Shown: positions 15,657 to 25,220 of the stretch, piece after piece
Layout of the letters: every line of letters starts with the position of its first letter
Position numbering within the stretch: the stretch's first letter is position 1
Assembly: GCA_963819785.1 (NCBI GenBank)
Contig: CAWFXW010000017.1
Span: 206,304-270,303 of the forward strand
Reading direction: 5' to 3'
Source: Palsa-504 sp963819785
Lineage (GTDB): Bacteria; Actinomycetota; Actinomycetes; Streptosporangiales; Streptosporangiaceae
Length of the DNA: 64,000 nt
Notes under the pieces: model-generated
The model's database searches: none
What the model was told of the DNA's origin: nothing
Seen by the model: the letters and a program-made list of their open reading frames with translations, nothing else
Program-made: the position numbers and the translations under genes

Positions 15657-16517
15657 ATGGACGGGAGCATCGCGGATCTTCCGCGTCCGGTGGGATACGT
15701 GCTCGGCGGCGGCGGGAGCCTCGGCGCCGTGCAGGTCGGGATGCTGCAGGCGCTCGGCGAGCGGGACGTCCCGCCCGACCTCGTGACCGGCACGTCGGTC
15801 GGCTCGCTCAACGGCGTGGTGCTGGCCATGGAGCCCAGGAGCGCGGCCAACCGGCTGTCGCACCTGTGGGCCCGGATGTCGCGGGAGCGGGTCTTCCCCG
15901 GCGGGCTGCTGGCCCAGGCTCGCACCCTGCAGCACACCAGGACGCACCTGTTCCCCCGCACCGGGCTGGCCACGGTGATCGGCGAATTCACCGGGGCCGA
16001 CCTGACCTTCGCCGAGCTGGCCCTGCCGTTCGCGGCGGTCGCCACCGACATCGCCACCGCCCGGCCGCACGTGCTGCGGGACGGGCCGCTGCTGCCCGCG
16101 CTGCTGGCCAGCTCGGCCATCCCGGGCATCTATCCGCCGGTGGAACTCGGGCCGCTGCGGCTCTACGACGGCGGCCTGGTGGCCAACGTGCCGATGCGGC
16201 AGGCCGTGGCCATGGGCGCGCGGTCGCTGGTCGTGCTGGACTGCAACTTCCCCGGGAGCATCCCCGAGGTCTCCGGATCAATCGCCGAGGTGCTGTTCTA
16301 TACGTGGATGGTGACCATCCGCTCGCAGGCCGTGCTGGAAGCGCCGCTGGTGGCGGCCGACGTGCCGGTGGTCTACCTGCACGGGCCGGATCCGCTGCGG
16401 GTCTCGCCGCTGGACTTCCGGCAGACCGGGACGCTGATCGAGACCGCGTACGACGCGGCCCGGGCGTTCCTGAACGAGCTCAAGATCAACGGGCCCGGGC
16501 TGTACGGCTCGCCGTAG
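15657..16517 (+). CDS. Patatin-like phospholipase
   Basis: A 286-residue acyl hydrolase with the Ser-Asp dyad of patatins. The oxyanion loop is GYVLGGGGSLGAVQVG, the nucleophile is Ser47 in GTSVGSLNG, and the catalytic Asp is in LYDGGLVANVPM. Substrate is expected to be membrane phospholipid or acylglycerol, acting from the cytoplasm as there is no signal peptide. ATG 15657 is chosen as it leaves a short leader before the first strand. Its last 32 bases overlap the convergent VWA gene. Confidence 0.9.
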   Translation: MDGSIADLPRPVGYVLGGGGSLGAVQVGMLQALGERDVPPDLVTGTSVGSLNGVVLAMEPRSAANRLSHLWARMSRERVFPGGLLAQARTLQHTRTHLFPRTGLATVIGEFTGADLTFAELALPFAAVATDIATARPHVLRDGPLLPALLASSAIPGIYPPVELGPLRLYDGGLVANVPMRQAVAMGARSLVVLDCNFPGSIPEVSGSIAEVLFYTWMVTIRSQAVLEAPLVAADVPVVYLHGPDPLRVSPLDFRQTGTLIETAYDAARAFLNELKINGPGLYGSP

Positions 16518-17562
16518 GGGGCCCGCGCCGGGTGCGGTTCCACCACAGCGACAGCGCCACCGCCGCGGCGATGAGCAGGCCGCCGGCGGCGGCGAACCAC
16601 GAGGCGAGGTCGAGGTGCCTGCGGACGATGGTGAAGGCGGCGGGCAGCCTGGCGAGCGCGCTGCTGAGCTGGCTGGCATCTTGCGCGCGGTAGAACGTGC
16701 CGCCGGTGGTCCGGGAAATCTGCATGAGCGCGTTGTAGTCGGCGAGGAACGGGTTGCCCGCTCCGGTGTTCCCGCCGCCGAAACCCCCGCCGAAGCCGCC
16801 GCCGGCGAAGCCGCCGAACTGGTCTGAGCTGCACGCGAGCGGCGCGGGTTGGTCGGTGCCGTAGCCGATCGTGAAGACGCGCACGCCTCGGGCGGCAGCC
16901 TGTTTCGCGGCGGTCTGCGGGTCGATGCCACGGTTGTTCGAGCCGTCGGTGAGCACGACGATCACGTCGTCGGCGTAACCGGCGCCGCGGGAGACGGTCG
17001 CGCCGGTCGGCGGGACCGACGGGTCGACCTGCACGATGGCGTCGAGCGAGGTCAGGATGCCCTCGCCGATGGCGGTGCCGAACGAGGTGGTGAGGCCGCC
17101 GAGCGCGGTGAGCAGCTGCTGGGTGTCCGTGGTGGGCGGGACCAGGACGACGGCGGTGTCCGCGAAGGCGACCAGGCCGATGCGCGGGCCGCCCGCCTGG
17201 GACTTGATGAACGCGCCGGCCGACTGTTCGGCGGCGGTGATCCGGTTCGGCTTGACGTCCGTGGAGCACATGGACCCCGAGACGTCCAGGGCGAGCATGA
17301 TCGTCGCGGACGACGACACGACCGGCACGGTCGCCTGCGGGCGGGCCGCGCCGACCGCGAGCACGGCCAGGCCGAGCGCCAGCAGCGCCGCGGGAATGCG
17401 GCGGCGCCAGCGCGAGCGGCCGGGCACGGCCGTCCGGACCAGCGCGATCGAGGTCACCCGGACCACGGCCCGCCTGCGCCTGCGCCGGGTCAGCCACCAG
17501 ACGGCGGCCACCAGCGGGATGACCAGGAGCGCGAACAGCCCCCACGGCCAGGACAAGGGCAT
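16486..17562 (-). CDS. VWA-domain membrane protein (BatA-like), third in MoxR operon order
   Basis: A 358-residue protein with two N-terminal membrane segments (WPWGLFALLVIPLVAAVWWL and PAALLALGLAVLAVGAA), an extracytoplasmic von Willebrand A domain and a final membrane anchor (WFAAAGGLLIAAAVALSLWW). The metal-ion-dependent adhesion site is complete: DVSGSMCS, later Thr in TSFGTAIGEGI, and VVLTDGSNN. A Gly/Phe-rich insert (FGGFAGGGFGGGFGGG) lies in the domain's second half. It begins at the last base of the preceding VWA gene and is the last gene of MoxR-DUF58-VWA-VWA. Such operons are thought to help fold or assemble envelope or metal-containing proteins. Confidence 0.88.
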   Translation of the reverse strand: MPLSWPWGLFALLVIPLVAAVWWLTRRRRRRAVVRVTSIALVRTAVPGRSRWRRRIPAALLALGLAVLAVGAARPQATVPVVSSSATIMLALDVSGSMCSTDVKPNRITAAEQSAGAFIKSQAGGPRIGLVAFADTAVVLVPPTTDTQQLLTALGGLTTSFGTAIGEGILTSLDAIVQVDPSVPPTGATVSRGAGYADDVIVVLTDGSNNRGIDPQTAAKQAAARGVRVFTIGYGTDQPAPLACSSDQFGGFAGGGFGGGFGGGNTGAGNPFLADYNALMQISRTTGGTFYRAQDASQLSSALARLPAAFTIVRRHLDLASWFAAAGGLLIAAAVALSLWWNRTRRGPPTASRTARAR

Positions 17563-18569
17563 CAGACCACCCGGCCCGTCCGGGTCACGGTGAGCACCGC
17601 GCCCGCGGCGAGCAGCGCGAGGGCCAGCGCGATGAGCGCGCCCGCCAGCGGCAGCGGCTCGTGGGTGACGGTCAGCCTCAGGTTGATGGACGACGCGATG
17701 CCGTCGAGCTCGCTCGCGTCCTGCGCGGGGTGGTACGTCCCCCCGGTGGCCTGCGAGATCGAGGTCAGGATGGCCGGGTCGAGCGCGGTGAACAGGTGAT
17801 AGCCCTCGACGTCGACGGTGGTGCCCGCCGCGGTGCCGACCCCCACGGTGTCAATGTGCACGCCGGCCTTCTCCGCGACCGCGGCGGCCGCGGCGGCTTC
17901 TGTGTCGCTGCCGCCGGCGGTACCCGTGCCGTCGCTGGTGCCGCTGCCCGTGCCGCCGGCTTCGTCCTGGCCGTCGGAGAACAGGACGATGGTGGCCGAG
18001 GGCCAGTAGCCGATGTCCGGCGCGCTGCCGTCCCGGCCGATGGCGACCGTCCGGCGCGTTATCGCCGACAGCGAGGCGAGGATGGCGTCGCCGAGTGACG
18101 TGCCGCCGCCAGTGGTCAGCTTCTGGACCGCCGCCGTGGTCTTCGTGTGATCGGCGGTCGGCAGGGCCGCCTCCAGTCCGCCCTGCTGGAACGCGATGAC
18201 GCCGATGTCCACGGTGCCCGGCTGGGCGTTGATGAACGACAGCGCCACCTTCTTCGCGGCGTCCAGGCGGCTGGGCGCCACGTCGGTGGCGCCCATGCTG
18301 CCCGAGACGTCCATGGCCAGGATGACGGTGCCGGAGGCATGCGACACCGGGACGGACGCCGACGGGCCGGATACGGCGACCGCGAGCACGGCGACGCCGG
18401 CGATGGTGAACCACACGCCCGCGGGCCGGGTGTGTTTGAGGCCTTCTGCCGCGACACCCGCCGTGGCGAGGGCCGCGGCGCGGCGGCGCGCGGTGCTGAT
18501 CGCGGCCCAGGTCAGGCCCGCGGCCACGAGCAGGCCGGCGGCCAGCAGAACGGGGTCGGCGAGGCTCAC
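17562..18569 (-). CDS. VWA-domain membrane protein, second of pair
   Basis: A 335-residue paralog of the next gene with the same plan: N-terminal membrane segments (LLAAGLLVAAGLTWAAI and WFTIAGVAVLAVAVSG), VWA domain with MIDAS motif DVSGSMGATDV, GGTSLGDAIL and IVLFSDGQDEAG, and a C-terminal anchor (LAGALIALALALLAAGAVL). A Ser/Thr/Gly-rich insert follows the third MIDAS segment. The start overlaps the stop of the DUF58 gene by 4 bases, so translation is coupled. Confidence 0.88.
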   Translation of the reverse strand: MSLADPVLLAAGLLVAAGLTWAAISTARRRAAALATAGVAAEGLKHTRPAGVWFTIAGVAVLAVAVSGPSASVPVSHASGTVILAMDVSGSMGATDVAPSRLDAAKKVALSFINAQPGTVDIGVIAFQQGGLEAALPTADHTKTTAAVQKLTTGGGTSLGDAILASLSAITRRTVAIGRDGSAPDIGYWPSATIVLFSDGQDEAGGTGSGTSDGTGTAGGSDTEAAAAAAVAEKAGVHIDTVGVGTAAGTTVDVEGYHLFTALDPAILTSISQATGGTYHPAQDASELDGIASSINLRLTVTHEPLPLAGALIALALALLAAGAVLTVTRTGRVV

Positions 18570-19546
18570 GTGCGCCCGCCCTGGATGCTGGCCCGCCTGC
18601 GCTGGGTGCTCGCGACGACCTCGATGAGCGCCCCGGCCAGGTCGGAGTCCGTGCCGATGCGGTGGATGGGGACGCCGGCCCGGCGCATGCCGGCGGCCAG
18701 GGCCTGGTCGCGTTCCTCGACGCCGGCCCGGATCCGGGCCCGCAGCAGCGGGTCGGCCGAGTCGATGACCAGCTGCTCCCCGGTCTCGGCGTCTTCGATG
18801 ACGACCAGGCCGGCCTCGGGGAGTTCGTCATCGGCGGCGTCGGTGATGCGGAGGGCGACGACCTCATGGCGCTGGGTCAGGCGCAGCAGCGACCGGCCCC
18901 AGTCGCCGTCGCCGATGAAGTCGGAGATGACCACGATCAGGGCGCGGCGCCTGGCGAGCTTGGCGGCCGCGTCGAGCATGGCCGCGAGGTCGGTGGTGCG
19001 GCCTGCGCTCCGGCCTTGACCGGTGCCGGGGCGGGTGCGGGCCGTGGTCTGGCCGGTACCGGGGCGGGGGCCGACGGCGGTCCTGGCGAGTTCGGCGGCG
19101 ATGCGCAGGACGTGCCGCCGCCCGTTGCCGGCCGGCACGATGCGGACCATCCCGGTGTCGTAGCGCCCGGCGTCATAGAGCAGCGCGCCGACGCGGTTCC
19201 CGCCGCGGCCGAACAGCCGGGCCAGTACCAGGGCAAGCTCGCTGAGCACGTCGTGCTTGCCGCGCTCGGGCCCGCCCACCGTCATGGACGCCGAACGGTC
19301 GAGCACCAGCCACACGGCGAGCTCGCGGTCTTCGGCGAACACGCGAAGCTGGGGCTCGTTCAGCCGGGCGGTGACGTTCCAGTCGATGTGCCGCGCGTCG
19401 TCGCCCTCGACGTACTCGCGCAGGCCGACGAGGTCGGTTCCGGTCCCCCGGTGCGCGGTCCGGTAACCGCCCGCCAGGCGCCCGTCCAGGCGGCGGACGA
19501 CCCGCCACTCAAGGCGGGCCAGGAGCCGTTCCGGCGTGGTGCGCAT
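18566..19546 (-). CDS. DUF58 domain protein
   Basis: A 326-residue protein with the DUF58 signature GLREYVEGDDARHIDWNVTA near residue 45, followed by a VWA-like fold with LVLDRSASMTVGG. DUF58 proteins accompany MoxR ATPases and VWA proteins and are thought to be their adaptors. There is an unusual low-complexity stretch of about 30 residues rich in Arg, Thr and Gly (TGQTTARTRPGTGQGRSAG) in the middle. Starts 2 bases after moxR stops and overlaps the next gene by 4 bases. Confidence 0.88.
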   Translation of the reverse strand: MRTTPERLLARLEWRVVRRLDGRLAGGYRTAHRGTGTDLVGLREYVEGDDARHIDWNVTARLNEPQLRVFAEDRELAVWLVLDRSASMTVGGPERGKHDVLSELALVLARLFGRGGNRVGALLYDAGRYDTGMVRIVPAGNGRRHVLRIAAELARTAVGPRPGTGQTTARTRPGTGQGRSAGRTTDLAAMLDAAAKLARRRALIVVISDFIGDGDWGRSLLRLTQRHEVVALRITDAADDELPEAGLVVIEDAETGEQLVIDSADPLLRARIRAGVEERDQALAAGMRRAGVPIHRIGTDSDLAGALIEVVASTQRRRASIQGGRT

Positions 19547-19548
19547 GG

Positions 19549-20538
<990 letters not shown>

Positions 20539-20583
20539 CGGGTCCCTTCGTTGTCTTGCCTGCGGTTCGGTGTATCTGCGTTC

Positions 20584-21459
20584 CTATATCTGCGGGCCCT
20601 GGCCCGGGCCCGGGCCGCCGGTGCTGCCGAGGGCGGCGCCGATGGGCACCGCGAACCCGATGCCGGCGAACGCGTCCTGGCCGTCCGGGGTGGCGATCGA
20701 GACGACGACGCCGATGACCCGGCCATGCCCGTCGAGCAGCGGGCCGCCAGAACTTCCCGGGTTGACCGACGCGTCGAACTGGATGAGCCCGGAGAACTTG
20801 CCGTGGTCGGTGTCCGCGGTCCGGTCAAGGCCGGAGATCACCCCGGCGGACACGCTGTCGGTCAGGCCGAGCGGGTTGCCGATGGCGACCACGGACGCGC
20901 CCACGCCGGCGCCCCCGCCGAGGGTGGCGGGCACGACGACCTGGGGCAGCTTGGCCGGAGTGAGCACGGCGATGTCCAGCTTGGCGTTGGCGGCGGCGAC
21001 CGTCGCGGTCGACGTGGTGCCGTCGGCGAAGGTGACGGTGATGGTGCCGCCGCTCGCGATGACGTGATTCGCGGTCAGGATCGTGCCGTTGTCGGCCACG
21101 ATCACGCCGGTGCCCAGGTCCTGGCCGGTGCGGACGACGACCACGGACGGCGCGACCCGCTGGTAGATGACCGAGACGGTGAGGCTGGCGGTGGGGCTGG
21201 GGGTGGGAGTGGCGGCCTTTGCCGATGCTGGCGCCTTTGGCGTGCCGGCGAGCTGGGTGGCTAGCACCGCGATCACCACGAGCAGGACAACCAGGGCCGC
21301 CAGTCCGGCGACGAGCAGCCGGCGCGGTCCGCGGGGTCCGGGCGTGCGGCCGGGTTCGGCCGGGTCGCGGGGCTCGGACCGGTCGCGAGGTCCGGGCATG
21401 CCGGGGAACCCGGGCGTGCGCGATCCGGCGCTATCGACGCCAGCAGGCCCGAGATCCAT
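20584..21459 (-). CDS. Trypsin-like S1C serine protease, membrane-anchored
   Basis: A 291-residue HtrA-type protease without an obvious PDZ domain. The first 48 residues are Pro/Arg-rich and cytoplasmic, followed by one membrane segment (LLVAGLAALVVLLVVIAVLA) and a Pro/Thr linker. The triad is complete: His in ILTANHVIASG, Asp in NAKLDIAVL, Ser in ASVNPGSSGGPLLDG. It would act outside the membrane on misfolded or regulatory proteins. It lies just upstream of moxR on the same strand. Confidence 0.9.
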   Translation of the reverse strand: MDLGPAGVDSAGSRTPGFPGMPGPRDRSEPRDPAEPGRTPGPRGPRRLLVAGLAALVVLLVVIAVLATQLAGTPKAPASAKAATPTPSPTASLTVSVIYQRVAPSVVVVRTGQDLGTGVIVADNGTILTANHVIASGGTITVTFADGTTSTATVAAANAKLDIAVLTPAKLPQVVVPATLGGGAGVGASVVAIGNPLGLTDSVSAGVISGLDRTADTDHGKFSGLIQFDASVNPGSSGGPLLDGHGRVIGVVVSIATPDGQDAFAGIGFAVPIGAALGSTGGPGPGQGPQI

Positions 21460-21647
21460 AACCTCACGCTAGATAGGGCATTTGAGAACAGGATAAGCGG
21501 ACGCCCAGAAAGCCTGGAAGGAGGCGGCACGGGGCGGTGCGGCCGTTCGCCGCGGGACGCGGGATCCGCGCCTCCGGGCGGGGTCTCGCGCACGGCGCGC
21601 TGCCGCTGCTGGTCGCGCAATATGTCTCATGTCCGGCAAGTGCTGAT

Positions 21648-21706
21648 TGTAACGAGTTCGTCACAGATCGAGACTTGGTGTTCTCTAAATGTGATCGAGC
21701 TATCAC
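21648..21706. promoter_or_regulatory. Two palindromic operators upstream of the DUF397 gene
   Basis: TGTAACGAGTTCGTCACA (21648-21665) is an inverted repeat of form TGTnACGAnnTCGTnACA, and GTGATCGAGCTATCAC (21691-21706) has arms GTGAT/ATCAC. The second ends 10 bases before the DUF397 start. The surrounding DNA is AT-richer than the flanks and probably contains the promoter. Confidence 0.55.
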
Positions 21707-21716
21707 AATAGGTAAC

Positions 21717-21920
21717 ATGAATGAGACAAACTGGCGGAAGTCCACCTACAGCCGCTCCCTCGGCAACTGTGTCGAAGTCGGCACCGCCCAGGCACTGGCC
21801 ACCGTCGCCGTCCGGGATTCCCAGGACCCTGACGGGCCAGCGATCAACGTGAACCCGCAAGCGTGGATCACGTTCACCGAGCACGTCAAGCGCACGCCAT
21901 CCGGGTACGCGGGACGCTGA
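21717..21920 (+). CDS. DUF397 domain protein
   Basis: A 67-residue protein with the complete DUF397 pattern: NWRKSTYSRSLGNCVEVGTA, then VAVRDSQDPDGPAI and WITFTEHVK. DUF397 proteins are usually encoded next to an XRE regulator and are thought to modulate it in development or antibiotic control. Here no XRE gene is adjacent, but the operator-like palindromes upstream suggest that a distant partner controls it. ATG 21717 matches the family's usual start. Confidence 0.9.
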   Translation: MNETNWRKSTYSRSLGNCVEVGTAQALATVAVRDSQDPDGPAINVNPQAWITFTEHVKRTPSGYAGR

Positions 21921-22007
21921 TCATCCAGCGGTCAGCAGCCAGCCTTACCCGGCGTGGGCCACGGCGCTGACCGGCACCAGCGCACCTGTTGGAGCCTGTC
22001 CGGAAAC

Positions 22008-22464
22008 TCAGTAGCGCTCGACCAGATGAGCGCGGCTGGCTGGAAGTTCGTAGGGATCGGGCCAGAAGTCGGTGATCAGGGCGATCTTGCCGTCGTCGGC
22101 GAGTTCGAAGAAGCACAGGCCGGGCTGGGTGCCTTCTGGCCCGGTGAACTCGATCCAGCTGGCTGCGTGCAGGCCTTCGCCGACGATCCGCTGCACGGTG
22201 AGGTGCCAGTCGTAGGTGAAACCCTCCACGTTGAACCGGATGTAGGGGTCCCGGCCGCGGACCTGCTCCCTGGTCTGGGGGCCGTGGTAGATCACGTCGT
22301 CGGCGAGCAGCGCGCCGAACGCCTCCCAGTCCCGGGCGTCGGCCGAGGCGGCCTCGGCGGCCAGACCACCTCATCGGTGCCGCATCCAGGATCGCGGCGA
22401 CATCCCCGCGTCCGAAGGCCTCGTAGATCTCCGCGATGGTCATGATGTCGGCGTCAGCACTCAC
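22008..22464 (-). pseudogene. NTF2/SnoaL-like protein, frameshifted
   Basis: The first 25 codons (MTIAEIYEAFGRGDVAAILD) match the opening helix of the NTF2-like ketosteroid-isomerase/SnoaL fold. After about 22375 the fold continues in another frame: ASADARDWEAFGALLADDVI, FNVEGFTYDWHLTVQRIV, AASWIEFTGPEG and LITDFWPDPYELP. A base has been gained or lost in the GC-rich junction. If repaired, the product would be about 145 residues. Substrate unknown. Confidence 0.65.
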
Positions 22465-22599
22465 TGGTGACCCGCTCCCTGAGGAGCGCGGCTGTCAGGA
22501 CGGGTACGTCAGGGACCAGGACCGGATCACTGGCCAGGGCTGAACCGCGTGACCGGGTGGCCGTATCGGATACGGCCACCCGGTCGGATGCGCGTCAGG

Positions 22600-24714
22600 T
22601 CAGTTGACGTTCAGCGCGTTGTCGTCCACCACGAACGAGGTCTGCAGCGAGGCGTCCTCGGTGCCGGTGAACTTCAGCGTGATGGTCTGGCCGATAAAGC
22701 TGCTCAGCGAGAAGGAGTGCTGCGCGTAGCCCGTGATGTGGTTGAGGTTGGAGAACGTGCCCAGGGTGGACAGCACCGTGCCGGAGCTGTTGAGCACCTG
22801 GACCTTCAGTGTGTCAAAGGCGGTGGTCCTGGTGGTCTCGGACGTGTCGATGTGCAGCCAGAAGCTGAACGTCGCGCTGACGCAACTGGCCGGGATCGTC
22901 ACGCTCTGAGCCAGCGTGTCGGTGTGGGTAGTGCCGTACCCGTCGAGCCAGGCGTACCAGCTACCGCTGTGCGAGGTCTCGCCCGCGCCGTTCGGGTTGA
23001 TAACCCCGGCGGTTGACGTCCACGGCGCAGCCAACCCGGTCTCGAAGCCCGGGTTGCCGAGCAGCTGAGCCGCGGTGCAGCCGCCGCCGCCGCTGGAGTT
23101 GATCGTCCAGGTGAAGGACGCCGATCCGGACGCGTTGGTGGTGTCCTTCGCGGTGACCGTCACGCTGTTGGTGCTGGCGGTGGTGGGCGTGCCGGAGATC
23201 AGGCCGGTCGAGGCGTTGATCGACAGGCCCGCGGGCAGGCCGGTGGCGCTGTAGGTGAGCGTCTGGCCGGAGGCGGAGTCGGTCGCGTGGATCTGCAGGC
23301 TGACCGCGGTGCCGACGGTGGTGGTCTGGTTGCCGGGGTTGGTGACCGTGACCGTGTTGCCGCCCGAGGAGCCGTTGGTCTGGAACGCGGTCAGGCCGTT
23401 CGGGGTACCCCAGCCGGTCGGGCCGTTGTAGGTGTTCGCGGCGCCGGTGGCCGTGCACAGCACCGCCTTCTGGGCCGGCGGCGTGCAGGTGCCGTTGTTG
23501 CTCGCGGTGACCTCGTACAGGTTGGCGGTGTGGGTGTAGATCGACTGGGCCGCATTGTTGCCGCCGTTGCCGTTGTTGCCGGCCAGCGCGAACACCGCGG
23601 CGATAATCGGCGAGGACTCGCTGGTGCCGCCGACCTCATTCCAGCCGCCGTTCCCGTTGGTGGTGTCGTACACCGCGGCGCCGGTGTTGGGGTCGGCGTC
23701 GGCGGCGACGTCGTTGTCGACGCGGTGCGAGCAGGCCGCCGTGATCAGCGAGATGGACGCCTGCCAGGACGGGGTGGGCTCGAAGGCGGAGCAGCCCGAT
23801 CCGGTGCCCTCGCTGCTGCTGGTCTTCCAGACGCTCTCGGTCCAGCCGCGCGAGTTGGAGGCGGTGTTCAAGGTGGTGCCGCCGACGCCGACGACGTGCG
23901 GGGAGGTGGCCGGGTAGATCACGCCGGCGCTGTAGGCGCTGTCACCGGCGGATGCGGTGTAGGTCACGCCCGATACGCCGAAGTACTGGGAGTCCATCGA
24001 GGTGTCGGAGGACGTCTCGCTGCCGCCCCAGCTGTTGGAGATGTACTTGGCGCCCAGCGTGGTGGCGGCGGTCTGCTCGGCGACGAACAGGCCGGTACCG
24101 GAGTCGCTGGTGGCCTCGACCAGGTCGATCTTGCACTTCGGGCAGATCGCCGAGACCATGTCGACGTCGAGGGATTCCTCCAGCGTCCAGTCATCGCTGA
24201 CCGGGGCCGTGGCGGGCAGCGGCGAGGTCTGGCCGTTCTGGTTGTACACGGTGAACTGGCCGGCCGTCAGGGCGGGCAGGCCCGCGGCGGACCGGTAGGT
24301 GGCCAGGTCGGCGGCGGCGGTCGGGTCGTTGAAGGCGTCGACGACCGCGACGGTGATGCCCGATCCGTCGGCGGCGGACGCCGCGGTCAGGTTGTACGCG
24401 GACTGGAGCTGCGAGGGCCCGTAGCCGGTACCGGCGGGAATCGCGGCCGGAGCGCCGGCGGCCTGCGCGGCCGGATGGGCGGCCGCATTCTTGATGACCA
24501 GGCACTTCTGCTTACCGGCGATAAAAGACTTGCCACATGAAAACACCCAGTTGACCGCGGCCGCAGGGGCGGTTACCGATGCGGCGGCGGGGCTGGCCGC
24601 AAGGACTACCGCCGGGGTCGCGGCGATCATCCCTCCGGCGATGAGCGCGATCGGTGTGACGATCGCTAGCGGGCGGTGCCGTGTCGGCTTGTCGCCGCGA
24701 TGGTTAGCACGCAA
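22600..24714 (-). CDS. Secreted S53 (sedolisin) peptidase with Ig-like and C-terminal beta domains
   Basis: A 704-residue secreted acid peptidase. The start is TTG 24714, chosen because AGAGGA stands 7-8 bases before it and the signal peptide (PLAIVTPIALIAGGMIAATPAVVLAA) follows. The sedolisin domain has Glu/Asp in WTLEESLDVDMVSA (near residue 178), the oxyanion Asp region in SASAGDSAYSAG and the Ser nucleophile in GGTSESSPIIAA (near residue 363). The long propeptide usual in S53 is absent. After the peptidase come a putative-Ig (He_PIG-like) domain with TYSATGLPAGLSINASTGLI and a C-terminal beta domain (NPGFETGLAAPW...), which could bind carbohydrate or cell wall. Confidence 0.9.
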   Translation of the reverse strand: MRANHRGDKPTRHRPLAIVTPIALIAGGMIAATPAVVLAASPAAASVTAPAAAVNWVFSCGKSFIAGKQKCLVIKNAAAHPAAQAAGAPAAIPAGTGYGPSQLQSAYNLTAASAADGSGITVAVVDAFNDPTAAADLATYRSAAGLPALTAGQFTVYNQNGQTSPLPATAPVSDDWTLEESLDVDMVSAICPKCKIDLVEATSDSGTGLFVAEQTAATTLGAKYISNSWGGSETSSDTSMDSQYFGVSGVTYTASAGDSAYSAGVIYPATSPHVVGVGGTTLNTASNSRGWTESVWKTSSSEGTGSGCSAFEPTPSWQASISLITAACSHRVDNDVAADADPNTGAAVYDTTNGNGGWNEVGGTSESSPIIAAVFALAGNNGNGGNNAAQSIYTHTANLYEVTASNNGTCTPPAQKAVLCTATGAANTYNGPTGWGTPNGLTAFQTNGSSGGNTVTVTNPGNQTTTVGTAVSLQIHATDSASGQTLTYSATGLPAGLSINASTGLISGTPTTASTNSVTVTAKDTTNASGSASFTWTINSSGGGGCTAAQLLGNPGFETGLAAPWTSTAGVINPNGAGETSHSGSWYAWLDGYGTTHTDTLAQSVTIPASCVSATFSFWLHIDTSETTRTTAFDTLKVQVLNSSGTVLSTLGTFSNLNHITGYAQHSFSLSSFIGQTITLKFTGTEDASLQTSFVVDDNALNVN

Positions 24715-25220
24715 GGAGCGGTCCTCTCGTTGAGTTACTAAAACTTTACTCTATGTAGTCAACTCTGCCCATTTTCGGGGCGCGCTCCACCCGGCTGATG
24801 GCACGGATGATTACCGGATTTCAACTGGTGGCTGGTCAAGCGCCCGGAACAGACCGGGCCGCAGATCTCGGGGCCCGGACGGACGGCCCTCCCTTCAGGG
24901 CTACGCGGCGTCTGGTGCAGCCACGCAGCAGCGTCGCCCGCACCGTGACCGGACACGGTGTAACACTTCACCGAAAGTGGCGGGATGCGTTAGCCCTTGT
25001 TGGTGTAGAGCCCAGGCTCGCGGCGGGTTTACGCACTCTGCCAGCTGAAGGAATCGCCCCTCACCATACAGAGTGTAGGCAAGTGTGTGCAAGACCTGAT
25101 TTTCGGTGAAAAGTCTTGGAAAAAGAGCGTCAGCTAACGAGGTCCGACACCCGGGTTGATGTCGGATTATGTCGCGAATTGTCTCATTAGTCCGTGCATG
25201 TCCGGCGGGACAGAGCTGCT
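24715..25220. other. Intergenic region, no gene seen
   Basis: Holds the promoter region of the sedolisin gene: on the minus strand TTGACT near 24760 is followed by AT-rich sequence before the TTG start. The rest has no open frame with coding character, RNA fold or repeat that I can support. Confidence 0.5.
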
